Shown: positions 43,524 to 50,100 of the stretch, in pieces
How the letters are laid out: each line of letters opens with the position of its first letter
How positions within the stretch are numbered: the stretch's first letter is position 1
Origin: Halomonas getboli
Lineage (GTDB): Bacteria; Pseudomonadota; Gammaproteobacteria; Pseudomonadales; Halomonadaceae
Assembly: GCF_023094245.1 (NCBI RefSeq)
Contig: NZ_JALMEW010000002.1
Span: 124,001 to 188,000 of the forward strand
DNA: 64,000 nucleotides
Direction: 5' to 3'
Notes under the pieces: model-generated
The model's database searches: none
Seen by the model: the letters and a program-made list of their open reading frames with translations, nothing else
What the model was told of the DNA's origin: nothing
Program-made: the position numbers and the translations under genes

Positions 43524-43547
43524 AAGGCCGCCCCGTGGGGCGGCCTT
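43524..43547 (-). terminator. Terminator-like hairpin before the tape measure gene
   Basis: On the minus strand AAGGCCGCCCC pairs with GGGGCGGCCTT around the two-base centre AC, followed by TTCTATG. It lies 21 bp before the tape-measure start, within a late operon, so it is probably read through, perhaps with antitermination. Confidence 0.65.
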
Positions 43548-43570
43548 GAGTGAAACGAGGTGGGTAGGGT

Positions 43571-43948
43571 CTAGCTGCTACCGTTGTCCTTCAGATAGAC
43601 CAGCTGCCGGGCGGCTTTGCGGTCTGGTTGGAGCGTGAGGGACGCGCCGTCGGTCATCTCCAGGTCGGCGATGAAACGCTTGTCGGAATAGAACGAGCCG
43701 GCGATGGCGAGGCCGAAACCTACCAGCCAGCCGAATGGGCCCATAAACAGGCCGAACAGGAATGCCAGAATCAGCCCGCCGAAGATGGCACCGATGACAC
43801 CGAAGCGGCGATTCACCTCCTGCCGGACGTTGACCGATTCCACCTCGTCGGGGCCGTACTTCGCGTTCTTCAGGCCCATGACCTCCAGCTTGCCGTTGCG
43901 CAGCTGAGCCTTGCCGCTGGGCCCGAACGATCCACCGATGATCTTCAT
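43571..43948 (-). CDS. Small membrane protein inserted between tail genes
   Basis: The 125-residue protein has a soluble N-terminal part (MKIIGGSFGPSGKAQLRNGK; a beta-like domain to about residue 45), then a Gly-rich hydrophobic hairpin (residues about 50-86, IFGGLILAFLFGLFMGPFGW) and a C-terminal soluble tail. The hydrophobic part resembles a glycine-zipper membrane region. It overlaps the preceding zinc-binding gene (ATGA). It is not a usual tail protein, so it looks like an accessory gene, possibly acting at the host membrane. Function unknown. Confidence 0.65.
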   Translation of the reverse strand: MKIIGGSFGPSGKAQLRNGKLEVMGLKNAKYGPDEVESVNVRQEVNRRFGVIGAIFGGLILAFLFGLFMGPFGWLVGFGLAIAGSFYSDKRFIADLEMTDGASLTLQPDRKAARQLVYLKDNGSS

Positions 43949-44121
43949 GACGCGGCCCTCCCGTCACGGCTGACGCGGCGGCCTTCATGATCGACTTCGA
44001 CGACCTCGCCGCAGCCCTCGCACAATTCCCAAACGGTTTCGCCCCGCCGGCACAGGCCGGCAAGGTCACGACTGTCGTGCCCGAGATACTGCTCGGCGCA
44101 CTGCTTGCAATAATCCGCCAT
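43945..44121 (-). CDS. 58-residue zinc-binding protein
   Basis: Starting from the ATG at 44121 the product begins MADYCKQCAEQYLGHDSRDL and has further cysteines in GLCRRG and WELCEGCGEV, giving a C-x2-C ... C ... C-x2-C pattern of a zinc ribbon. Its stop overlaps the next start by four bases (ATGA), which strongly supports it as a real gene despite its size. It lies between tail chaperones and the membrane protein. Function unknown. Confidence 0.7.
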   Translation of the reverse strand: MADYCKQCAEQYLGHDSRDLAGLCRRGETVWELCEGCGEVVEVDHEGRRVSRDGRAAS

Positions 44122-44176
44122 CGCGGCCTCCCTGCGCTGAGTTGCTCACTCAGATTAGTGCAGGGTCAGCCCTGGG

Positions 44177-44500
44177 TCAGGTCCAGCGCCTCATGGCCTC
44201 TTCGTGATCGATCGGCGGGTCGGCCTCGTCGTCGGTGAGGTGAGGCATGAAGTCCGCGGCCGTCCAGTCGGTGCCGTCCGTCTTCTTCCAGTTGGCCTGC
44301 GCCAGAAGCGAGCAGATCGTGGCGGCGCCTTGTTCAAAGCGCATCCCAAGGTTCAGCCCGCCCCGCTTCCGCCGGTACGCCAGCCAGGAATAGAACTCGA
44401 CGATGCTTAGGTTCTGCTGAGCCTCCGCGATGGTGCGGCCACCCACGCCGGCAAGCACCAGCTCGTGCCACACCTCATCGCCAAGGCTCAGCTCTTCGCC
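44177..44500 (-). CDS. Tail assembly chaperone T part, made by -1 frameshift
   Basis: The frame encodes 107 residues (GEELSLGDEV then WHELVLAGVGGRTIAEAQQN, ending EEAMRRWT) similar in layout to lambda gpT: a helical segment IVEFYSWLAYRRKRGG is typical. There is no ATG at the beginning; the first codons are read only if ribosomes slip back at GGGAAAG (44506-44500). The slipped product joins 113 residues of the upstream G-like protein to this part, 220 residues in all. The 98-residue frame starting from the GTG at 44473 is the same region without the fusion. Confidence 0.75.
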   Translation of the reverse strand, partial: GEELSLGDEVWHELVLAGVGGRTIAEAQQNLSIVEFYSWLAYRRKRGGLNLGMRFEQGAATICSLLAQANWKKTDGTDWTAADFMPHLTDDEADPPIDHEEAMRRWT

Positions 44501-44838
44501 TTTCCCGGGTTGTTGACCTCACCGATCACGCCGAGCAGGGCCATGGTCAGGTTGTGGTCGAGCGGGCCGCGATCGGGGTCGGCCTCGCCGGTCACGTCCT
44601 GGGGTGTGAAGACAGGCTTGCCCTTGTCGTCGCAGATGCTGGCGGCGATGCGGCCGGCGATGCCATCGACCTGGCCGCCGAACGCCTGGGCGTCGTACAC
44701 GGCAGTCATGTAGCTGAGCCGACGGACGTAGACCGTCGCCGTGTATTCCTCGCCCTGGCACTCCCAGGTGATCTCTTTCTCCACCGGCGCGCCGGTGAAC
44801 GCCCCCATCTGCTGGAGGCGGTCGATGCTCAGGTTCAT
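44488..44838 (-). CDS. Tail assembly chaperone G part
   Basis: The 116-residue protein (MNLSIDRLQQMGAFTGAPVE) corresponds in position and layout to lambda gpG, which coats the tape measure with the GT fusion until the tail tube is built. The WECQGEEYTATVYVRRLSY segment resembles the globular part of this chaperone family. The C-terminus carries the GGGAAAG slip site that joins it to the T part. It follows the tail tube gene by 11 bp, with TAAGGAGC as stop and ribosome site. Confidence 0.8.
   Translation of the reverse strand: MNLSIDRLQQMGAFTGAPVEKEITWECQGEEYTATVYVRRLSYMTAVYDAQAFGGQVDGIAGRIAASICDDKGKPVFTPQDVTGEADPDRGPLDHNLTMALLGVIGEVNNPGKAKS
44500..44506 (-). other. Programmed -1 frameshift site GGGAAAG
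   Basis: Read in the zero frame of the G-like gene as CCG GGA AAG, the heptamer G GGA AAG fits X XXY YYZ and is identical to the lambda G/GT slippery sequence. It lies ten bases before the zero-frame stop (TGA, 44490-44488), and the -1 frame is open through the T part. Confidence 0.8.
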
Positions 44839-44849
44839 GCGTCAGCTCC

Positions 44850-45359
44850 TTACGCGGACTTGCGCTGCCACTTCAGTTTTCCGGAGCGCTGGAACGGCAC
44901 GGTGCCGCTGACTAGGGCGTTGGTCTGGAAGTCGAACGAGAAGTCAGCGAAATAGCCGTCGTATTGCAGCCAGGTGCGGTTCGTCGGCAGGTCGACCTCG
45001 CCGTTGCTGTCCAGCGTCGGGTGACCCGATGTGGCCGGCTTCCCATCGGCATCCTTCGGCCCATCGGACCAGCCGACCAGCAGCGTGGTGTTGGGGCTGG
45101 GTGACATCTGCGACATCAGGAACATCGCATAGTGGCTGTCCATATCGGGATCGGGGCGCACGCCGATGGAAGCCTCGGCGGGATCACGCAGTCCGGCCTT
45201 GTACTCCATGTCGTTGGATTCGAGACAGGTGTCGTCGAGGCGCGAGGCGGGGTTGCCGCCGGGGTTGTGAGTCGTCGCGCACTCGATCTTCGTGATTGCA
45301 TCGGTGCTCGAGGACTTGTCGATGAAAAACAGCTCGGTGCCTTGTGCCAGTTTGGACAT
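44850..45359 (-). CDS. Phage major tail tube protein
   Basis: The 169-residue protein is the likely building block of the tail tube. It contains CLESNDMEYKAGLRDPAEAS, the characteristic segment of siphovirus tube proteins of this class, and WLQYDGYFADFSFDFQTNALVSG and FQRSGKLKWQ at the C-terminus. Position between the tail completion protein and the chaperones is exactly as expected. A terminator-like hairpin lies just upstream in its leader. Confidence 0.85.
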   Translation of the reverse strand: MSKLAQGTELFFIDKSSSTDAITKIECATTHNPGGNPASRLDDTCLESNDMEYKAGLRDPAEASIGVRPDPDMDSHYAMFLMSQMSPSPNTTLLVGWSDGPKDADGKPATSGHPTLDSNGEVDLPTNRTWLQYDGYFADFSFDFQTNALVSGTVPFQRSGKLKWQRKSA

Positions 45360-45390
45360 GGCGGGTTACCTCTGCTCAGGTTGCGGGCAT

Positions 45391-45414
45391 AGAAAAGCCC
45401 GCGCGGCGGCGGGC
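45391..45414 (-). terminator. Terminator-like hairpin before the tail tube gene
   Basis: On the minus strand GCCCGC pairs with GCGGGC around six bases (45414-45397), followed by TTTTCT. It lies 32 bp upstream of the tail tube start and resembles the hairpin at 43524, including the downstream TTTTCTATG pattern. Confidence 0.65.
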
Positions 45415-45435
45415 GAGCGGTGAGCGGGCTGGGCG

Positions 45436-45804
45436 TCAGCGGGGGACGTACCAGTCCACGTCGAAACCGATGTGCTTGTGCTTGGTGTCGGGGTCGGTGT
45501 CCTGCGCGCCCCAGCGGGTGATGGTGGCCACCGGCTCGATGGCGTCGCGCAGCGCGGCGGCCACGGCGATGACGTCGGTGCTCGATGCGGCATAGACGTC
45601 GACCTGTAGCGAGAACGCATCCATGTCCGGCCGGTCGGCCAGGTTGTTGGCCGGGCTGCCGCCGGGGATCATCTGCCACACGGCGTAGGGCGAGGCCACG
45701 CCCTGGGGCGCATCGTCGAACGGATAGAGCCGCGTCGGGTTGGTGCCCAGCAGCGCAGTCACCGGCGCCGAGGCGACGCAGGTCGGGAAGATCGGGGGAG
45801 TCAT
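45436..45804 (-). CDS. Tail completion/terminator protein (DUF3168-like)
   Basis: The 122-residue protein fits the small tail-terminator class (MTPPIFPTCVASAPVTALLG; SLQVDVYAASSTDVIAVAAA; GFDVDWYVPR at the end). These proteins cap the tail tube and join it to the head. The QVDVYA segment and the final WYVPR are typical of DUF3168 members. Its ATG at 45804 shares one base with the stop codon of the preceding gene. Confidence 0.78.
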   Translation of the reverse strand: MTPPIFPTCVASAPVTALLGTNPTRLYPFDDAPQGVASPYAVWQMIPGGSPANNLADRPDMDAFSLQVDVYAASSTDVIAVAAALRDAIEPVATITRWGAQDTDPDTKHKHIGFDVDWYVPR

Positions 45805-46277
45805 CAGCGGCCTCTATTCGCTCGGCGGATGGCGCGCACCAGCGCCTTGTCGAACTGCTGCAGGAACTCATCGGTGGCGGGCTCGATGCTCTCCTCCATG
45901 CCGGGGCGCATGAACGGTACGGCCGGCATCTTAGCGGTACCGAACTCGAGGAATCGCCAGTAGTAGGTGTCGCCGCCGGGGTTCGCCTGGTTCTTGAACC
46001 GGGAGGTGGAGCCACCGAGGATGCCGACGCTCATCTTCATGTCGCGCGTCTGGCGCATGTACGCACCGTCGTAGCGGACCACGACGTTGGCGGCGATGCT
46101 CTCGGCGGTCTTCGGGTCGTCCAGGCGCGCGGCCCGGGCGGCCACGTTCTCGCGCACGATCGCCGCGGCCTTGCGCAGCGCGAAGCGCGTAGACCGTTTG
46201 CGCGGCAGCTCCTCGACCTGCTTCATCTTCGCCAGCGCCTCGTCGACGCCCTCGAGGTTGAAGGAGGCGTCAAGCAT
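45804..46277 (-). CDS. HK97 gp10-like head-tail joining protein
   Basis: The 157-residue protein shows the gp10 layout: a helical N-terminus (MLDASFNLEGVDEALAKMKQ), KAAAIVRENVAARAARLDD, and YYWRFLEFGTAKMPAVPFMR, the segment best conserved in the family. gp10-type proteins sit at the neck between the connector and the tail. It lies eight bases after the head closure gene. Confidence 0.85.
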   Translation of the reverse strand: MLDASFNLEGVDEALAKMKQVEELPRKRSTRFALRKAAAIVRENVAARAARLDDPKTAESIAANVVVRYDGAYMRQTRDMKMSVGILGGSTSRFKNQANPGGDTYYWRFLEFGTAKMPAVPFMRPGMEESIEPATDEFLQQFDKALVRAIRRANRGR

Positions 46278-46285
46278 GGTGCACC

Positions 46286-46627
46286 TCAGCGGCCATCGTT
46301 CACGCCCTCCTTCACGGGCAGGGTGACGTAGTGCACTCCGCTCTTCGGATCGGGCAGCACGCCCGCGATGTTGTAGACCTTGCCGGTGCGCTCATCGACG
46401 AGGCGCTTCTCGGCGGTGATGTCGTCGCGCCAGCGCAGGGTGATGCGGGCGCTGACCTCGCTCTGCCCGGCCTGGGCGGCGATGAAATCGCGCGCGCTGA
46501 GCGGCTCGATGTCAGCCCAGGTGCGGCGCACCAGCGCCCAGCCGGGCTCCATGGCGCCGGTGTCGGGGTTCTGCACGTTGGCCGGGCGCTCGAGGCGCAC
46601 GCGGTGGCGCAGGCGTCCGCTTCTCAT
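46286..46627 (-). CDS. Phage head closure protein
   Basis: The 113-residue protein (MRSGRLRHRVRLERPANVQN; WADIEPLSARDFIAAQAGQS) has the pattern of the head closure family related to SPP1 gp16 and HK97 gp9. It seals the portal exit after packaging. The C-terminal DERTGKVYNIAGVLPDPKSG is conserved. It overlaps the connector gene by four bases. Confidence 0.85.
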   Translation of the reverse strand: MRSGRLRHRVRLERPANVQNPDTGAMEPGWALVRRTWADIEPLSARDFIAAQAGQSEVSARITLRWRDDITAEKRLVDERTGKVYNIAGVLPDPKSGVHYVTLPVKEGVNDGR

Positions 46628-46944
46628 ATCCCCAGCCCCACGCGGTGGAAGTGCAGCAGGTTCACGACGGTCTGGTTCTCTTGGATGATCGACCCGACGA
46701 TGTGCTGCTCGCGGTTCTCGAAGTATTCGCCGACCAGAATCAGCAGGGCCTGCTGCACGCTGGCCGGGAGGATGGCCTCGCTGCTGCTGGTGTCGGGGTC
46801 ATCCCAGGGGATCGGCCGGCCGAGGTACTGCGAGGCGTACTCGACGGCGACGTCGAGCAGGCGCTCGAGCTCGGCGTCCAGCTCGGAATCGGGGTCCGGG
46901 TCGAGCCGCAGGTGCGTCTTGATGGTCGCGAGGGGAATCAGCAT
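46624..46944 (-). CDS. Head-tail connector protein (gp6-like)
   Basis: The 106-residue, mainly helical protein (IKTHLRLDPDPDSELDAELE; VAVEYASQYLGRPI; LILVGEYFENREQH) belongs to the gp6/DnaG-like connector class that binds under the portal. It overlaps the glycosyltransferase gene by seven bases upstream and the head closure gene by four bases downstream, so the three are coupled. Confidence 0.85.
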   Translation of the reverse strand: MLIPLATIKTHLRLDPDPDSELDAELERLLDVAVEYASQYLGRPIPWDDPDTSSSEAILPASVQQALLILVGEYFENREQHIVGSIIQENQTVVNLLHFHRVGLGI

Positions 46945-47552
46945 AGCGGCGGTATCCAGTCAGCCGTGGCGGCCCAGGGCCGCGGGTTGCCGTGAAAGCA
47001 GACGACGTCGGCGCCAGCAGGCAGGCCTTGCTGGCAGTGCGCCTTGTAGCTGACGACGCGCCCGGGGGCGATGTACTGCCAGCGCTGCACGCCCTTTCCC
47101 AGCACCCGGCCGAGAAAGCCCTGGTCGCCGAGGGTGCCGCGCCATCCCCGCCGGCGCATGTGCGCGTGGGGGTCGCGGCGCCAGGCGTCCCACACGCGGG
47201 CCTTGTCGCGCTCGGCGATGTACATCAGCCCGCTGGCCGGATGCTCGGGCCAGTAGAAATCCGACAGCATGGTGGTGCGGCCGCCGGTGGCGTCGATCAG
47301 CGGCGCCAGGTCGCCGAGCACCACGGTGTCGAGATCGAGGTACAGCAGGTCGCCAGCGATGTCCGGCCGGAACAGCTCGAGCTTCGCCCACCAGCCAGGC
47401 CAGTTGTGCGCCAGTGGCACCGTCGGCACGCCGGGCACGTCGACGTCGGCCAGGCACACCAGCCCCGGCGCCTGCCGGGCGAGCCACTGGACGTGCGCTG
47501 GGGTGTACTGGCCGCCGCTGCGAAGGACGCAGACGCGAGTCACGCTTTCCAT
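46938..47552 (-). CDS. GT-A-like glycosyltransferase inside the head module
   Basis: The 204-residue protein has a GT-A-fold glycosyltransferase look: YTPAHVQWLARQAPGLVCL, WWAKLELFRPDIAG, the metal-binding DLLYLDLDTVV (DxD), and a C-terminal CFHGNPRPWA, all typical of small bacterial glycosyltransferases of the GT8/GT32 sort. The active site looks complete. The ATG at 47552 lies 13 bases inside the FkbM gene, and its stop lies in the connector gene. Glycosylation of virion protein or host surface is inferred from the place in the operon; the acceptor is not known. Confidence 0.72.
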   Translation of the reverse strand: MESVTRVCVLRSGGQYTPAHVQWLARQAPGLVCLADVDVPGVPTVPLAHNWPGWWAKLELFRPDIAGDLLYLDLDTVVLGDLAPLIDATGGRTTMLSDFYWPEHPASGLMYIAERDKARVWDAWRRDPHAHMRRRGWRGTLGDQGFLGRVLGKGVQRWQYIAPGRVVSYKAHCQQGLPAGADVVCFHGNPRPWAATADWIPPLC

Positions 47553-48109
47553 ATCAGGTTCCACTCGTCGGCCTCGGTAGGCTGGTAGCCCATCGGCGCC
47601 AGCAGGCGCTGCTGAGCGTCGCGGGCGGCAGCGTTGAGGGCCTCGGTGATAATCAGTGGGCGGAAACGGGCGATGGTCTCAGCCGCGCCTTCGATCACCT
47701 GGCACTCGTGGCCCTCGGTGTCGACCTTGATGGCCCGCACGTCATCCAGCTCCAGATCGTCCAGCCGCAGCGTGGGCACACCGGTGCCGGGCACGATACG
47801 GCCGGCGCTAGTCAGGCCCAGCCCTGGGCGGCCGACGAAGCGGGCGGCGCCGGTGCGGTCAGAGGCTGCGGCCGGATGACATTCCACCGCCACCCCATTG
47901 GCGGCGACGTTCTCGCGCAGCCTGGCGATGGCCGCAGGGTTCGGCTCCAGCGCCAGCACCTTGGCACCCAGCCGGGCGGCGATGATGGCGTACAGCCCGG
48001 TGTAGGCGCCGACGTCGATCGCCACCCCACCCTTGCAGGCAGCCATCCACGCCATAACCGACTCATACTCGAACGGTGTCTCCGTGCGGCTCTGGTGATG
48101 GATCACCAT
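47540..48109 (-). CDS. FkbM-type SAM-dependent methyltransferase inside the head module
   Basis: The 189-residue protein has the FkbM fold: a SAM loop GVAIDVGAYTGLYAIIAARL, VLALEPNPAAIARLRENVA, and IKVDTEGHECQVIEGA, the last being diagnostic for FkbM. FkbM enzymes methylate hydroxyls, commonly on sugars. The start is taken as the ATG at 48109, in the last part of the previous gene; upstream in-frame codons (48334) only translate the shadow of that gene. It overlaps the glycosyltransferase by 13 bases. Probably methylates a sugar added by its neighbours (inference). Confidence 0.72.
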   Translation of the reverse strand: MVIHHQSRTETPFEYESVMAWMAACKGGVAIDVGAYTGLYAIIAARLGAKVLALEPNPAAIARLRENVAANGVAVECHPAAASDRTGAARFVGRPGLGLTSAGRIVPGTGVPTLRLDDLELDDVRAIKVDTEGHECQVIEGAAETIARFRPLIITEALNAAARDAQQRLLAPMGYQPTEADEWNLIWKA

Positions 48110-48533
48110 GTCGCCGGGCTCGATCAGCTCCACACCGTAGATCTGCAAGAGCCTGCTCCAGTGATTGTCGCGGCCACAGCTCCAGGGCCGTGTGGCGCGA
48201 GGCGTTGATGATCTCGCAGTGGCCGAGGTGGCCGGCCATCTCTTCGAACTGGGCGTACCACTTGGGCATCGAGACGGCGTTGCCGAGGCCCTTGGGGTGA
48301 TCGCCGTGCCAGTGGCGTTTGCCGTCCGCGGCATAGCCGCAGTCGTAGCCCAGCAGGATGATGCGCCGGGCGCCGTGCCACTCGGCCAGGCTCATGGCGC
48401 CAGCCCCGCTATTCCCGCCCTGGTGGAACTTGAGCCCCTGCACGCCGGGAATGCCGCGAGCGCTGCTGACCCGCTCGCCGCGGAACACCTGCTCGGCGTC
48501 GTCGGCGTAGCGGCGCCACCAGGCGCGGTCCAT
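48063..48533 (-). CDS. DUF115/Maf-like protein (MptE-like), start codon unclear
   Basis: From the first ATG (48533) the product is 156 residues: GAMSLAEWHGARRIILLGYD, HWHGDHPKGLGN and INASRHTALELW. The same frame is open further upstream without any ATG, GTG, TTG or CTG as far as 48,830, and there encodes WREVVCIASGPSLTADDC and VIVTNTTYQLCPWADILYAM, which look like the nucleotide-binding front of the same fold (DUF115, shared by Maf flagellin glycosyltransferases and MptE). The true gene probably begins near 48,700, by frameshift or an unusual start; or an indel is present. The product probably acts in sugar transfer (inference). Confidence 0.6.
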   Translation of the reverse strand: MDRAWWRRYADDAEQVFRGERVSSARGIPGVQGLKFHQGGNSGAGAMSLAEWHGARRIILLGYDCGYAADGKRHWHGDHPKGLGNAVSMPKWYAQFEEMAGHLGHCEIINASRHTALELWPRQSLEQALADLRCGADRARRHGDPSPEPHGDTVRV

Positions 48534-48580
48534 GGCGTAGAGGATGTCCGCCCAGGGGCAGAGCTGGTAGGTGGTGTTGG

Positions 48581-48832
48581 TTACGATGACGCCTCGGCCG
48601 GGCGCCGCTTGCTGCCACGCGCGGACCGCTTGGCAGTCGTCTGCGGTGAGGCTTGGGCCGCTGGCGATGCAGACGACTTCCCGCCATCGGCCTTCTTGGG
48701 GTGGTCCTCGACGATCCGCACCAGCCCGGCCCGGGCCAGCTGTTTGGCGGTGTGGTCGGAGACCGGAAACGTGCTTCCACGCCGGCGTGAGCCGCCGTGA
48801 TCGAAACCGGTGAGTGCTTCCACGGTTGGCAT
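48581..48832 (-). CDS. Small head-module protein
   Basis: The 83-residue frame begins MPTVEALTGFDHGGSRRRG and continues with VSDHTAKQLARAGLVRIVED, a pattern common in a small phage protein encoded after the capsid. The last 35 residues are low-complexity Ala/Ser/Lys/Arg and overlap a better-conserved frame (the front of the DUF115-like gene), so the natural end may be near residue 50. Function unknown; an assembly factor is a guess from position. Confidence 0.6.
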   Translation of the reverse strand: MPTVEALTGFDHGGSRRRGSTFPVSDHTAKQLARAGLVRIVEDHPKKADGGKSSASPAAQASPQTTAKRSARGSKRRPAEASS

Positions 48833-48849
48833 CTATCAGCCCTCATGCA

Positions 48850-48876
48850 ACGGGGCCCGCTACTGGCGGGCCCCGT
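48850..48876. terminator. Hairpin downstream of the capsid gene
   Basis: ACGGGGCCCGC pairs with GCGGGCCCCGT around TACTG. No T-run follows on the minus strand, so it may act as an RNA stabiliser of the abundant capsid transcript rather than a full terminator. It lies 19 bp after the capsid stop. Confidence 0.55.
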
Positions 48877-48894
48877 GGTTCACGTCACGCTGGA

Positions 48895-50100
48895 TCAGGC
48901 GCCGCTGCCCAGCTGGAAGTCGCCCTTCACGAAGGCCTCGGGACGGTACACGGTCAGCGCCACGCGCTCCTCGGCGAGGATGGTGACCATGTTCTTGATG
49001 AAGTTGTCCCGGTCCTCGGTGGAGACGGTGACGGTGGCGTCTTCGCGGTCCCAGGCCTGGGCGCCCATCTGGAACGAGCCGGTGAGGAACTCGTCCTGGT
49101 CGAGCGACTGGGTGGCCACCACCGGCAGGCCCCAGAGGGTCGGGCCATTCACGCCGTTGGGGTTGGCCCAGATGTAGCGGCCCTGGGTGTCCTTGGTCAG
49201 CTCGATGCCGGTCCAGTCGATCGGGTTGAGCACCAGGCCGTCGGCGGCGTACTCGGCCAGCTGCACCTGCAGCATGGCGATGCGCAGCCGGTCGATCTTG
49301 GTGTCCTCGGTGACCGAGACGCCCGGGTTGGCATACTGGCTGGCCTGGGTGAAGAGGCCATTGATGTTCAGGCCCACGCCGCTGCCCTTGAGCAGTTGCG
49401 CCTCTTCCTTGAGCTTGAGGCCGTAGCGCAGGCGACCGTCGATGTAGCTCTGCAGCATGCCGGCATCGGCGAGCACCTGACGAGAGGCCTGGATCCAGTG
49501 CGCGATGGTGGCCACGTTCGCGCTGTCCAGCTCGAAGGTGATGTCCGACTCCGGCTTGCCGCCGGACGGGTTCTCGGAGACCACGTCGGCGTTGTTGCTG
49601 AAGCCGGTCTCACGCACGAACTCGACAGCGTTGGACGCGGTGCGGCCGAAGTTGAGGATGTCGCGGATGAACAGCCGGCGCTCGGGCGGGGTCACCACGC
49701 CGGGCACGCGGGTCGGCTCGGTGGTGGCGCCAGCAGAGGCATCGGCCTCGGTGATCGCCTGCTGCACGTCCACGGTGAACGAGCCCTTGCCGCCCTGCGC
49801 CAGCTGCGCGGCGCGGTTGGCGAACTCGTCGGACTGCGCGACGCGAGCGCCCATGCTCAGGGTCGCCGCCGGGGCGCCGCCGCGGTTGTCGGCCAGGGCC
49901 TGCTCGGCCGCCTCGAGACGTGCGTTCAGCTCGCCCTGAGTGGTCAGCAGCTGGTCGACCCGCTCCTTGGTCTCCTGGGACAGCTGCTTGCCTTCCTTGA
50001 TGGCGGCCTGCGAGTCCTCGGCGAACTGCTTGAGGTTGTCGCTGACCTCTTTCAGGTCCTGCTGGACCCGCTGATATTCCTGCTCCACGTTCACAGGCAT
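48895..50100 (-). CDS. HK97-fold major capsid protein
   Basis: The 401-residue protein has a coiled-coil N-terminal scaffold domain (residues about 5-75, VEQEYQRVQQDLKEVSDNLK), then the HK97-fold shell: RLFIRDILNFGRTASNAVEF, AHWIQASRQVLADAGMLQSY, LRYGLKLKEEAQLLKGSGVG, LNPIDWTGIELTKDTQGRYI, and PTLWGLPVVATQSLDQDEFL. The protease upstream should remove the N-terminal domain during maturation. The start overlaps the end of the protease gene by ten bases. Confidence 0.92.
   Translation of the reverse strand: MPVNVEQEYQRVQQDLKEVSDNLKQFAEDSQAAIKEGKQLSQETKERVDQLLTTQGELNARLEAAEQALADNRGGAPAATLSMGARVAQSDEFANRAAQLAQGGKGSFTVDVQQAITEADASAGATTEPTRVPGVVTPPERRLFIRDILNFGRTASNAVEFVRETGFSNNADVVSENPSGGKPESDITFELDSANVATIAHWIQASRQVLADAGMLQSYIDGRLRYGLKLKEEAQLLKGSGVGLNINGLFTQASQYANPGVSVTEDTKIDRLRIAMLQVQLAEYAADGLVLNPIDWTGIELTKDTQGRYIWANPNGVNGPTLWGLPVVATQSLDQDEFLTGSFQMGAQAWDREDATVTVSTEDRDNFIKNMVTILAEERVALTVYRPEAFVKGDFQLGSGA

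Noticed and set aside
47706..48334. Start of the FkbM gene at 48334
   Set aside because: The extra 75 residues are Ser/Thr/Arg-rich and out of frame with the DUF115-like gene, which is conserved there; only the part from about 48109 looks like FkbM.
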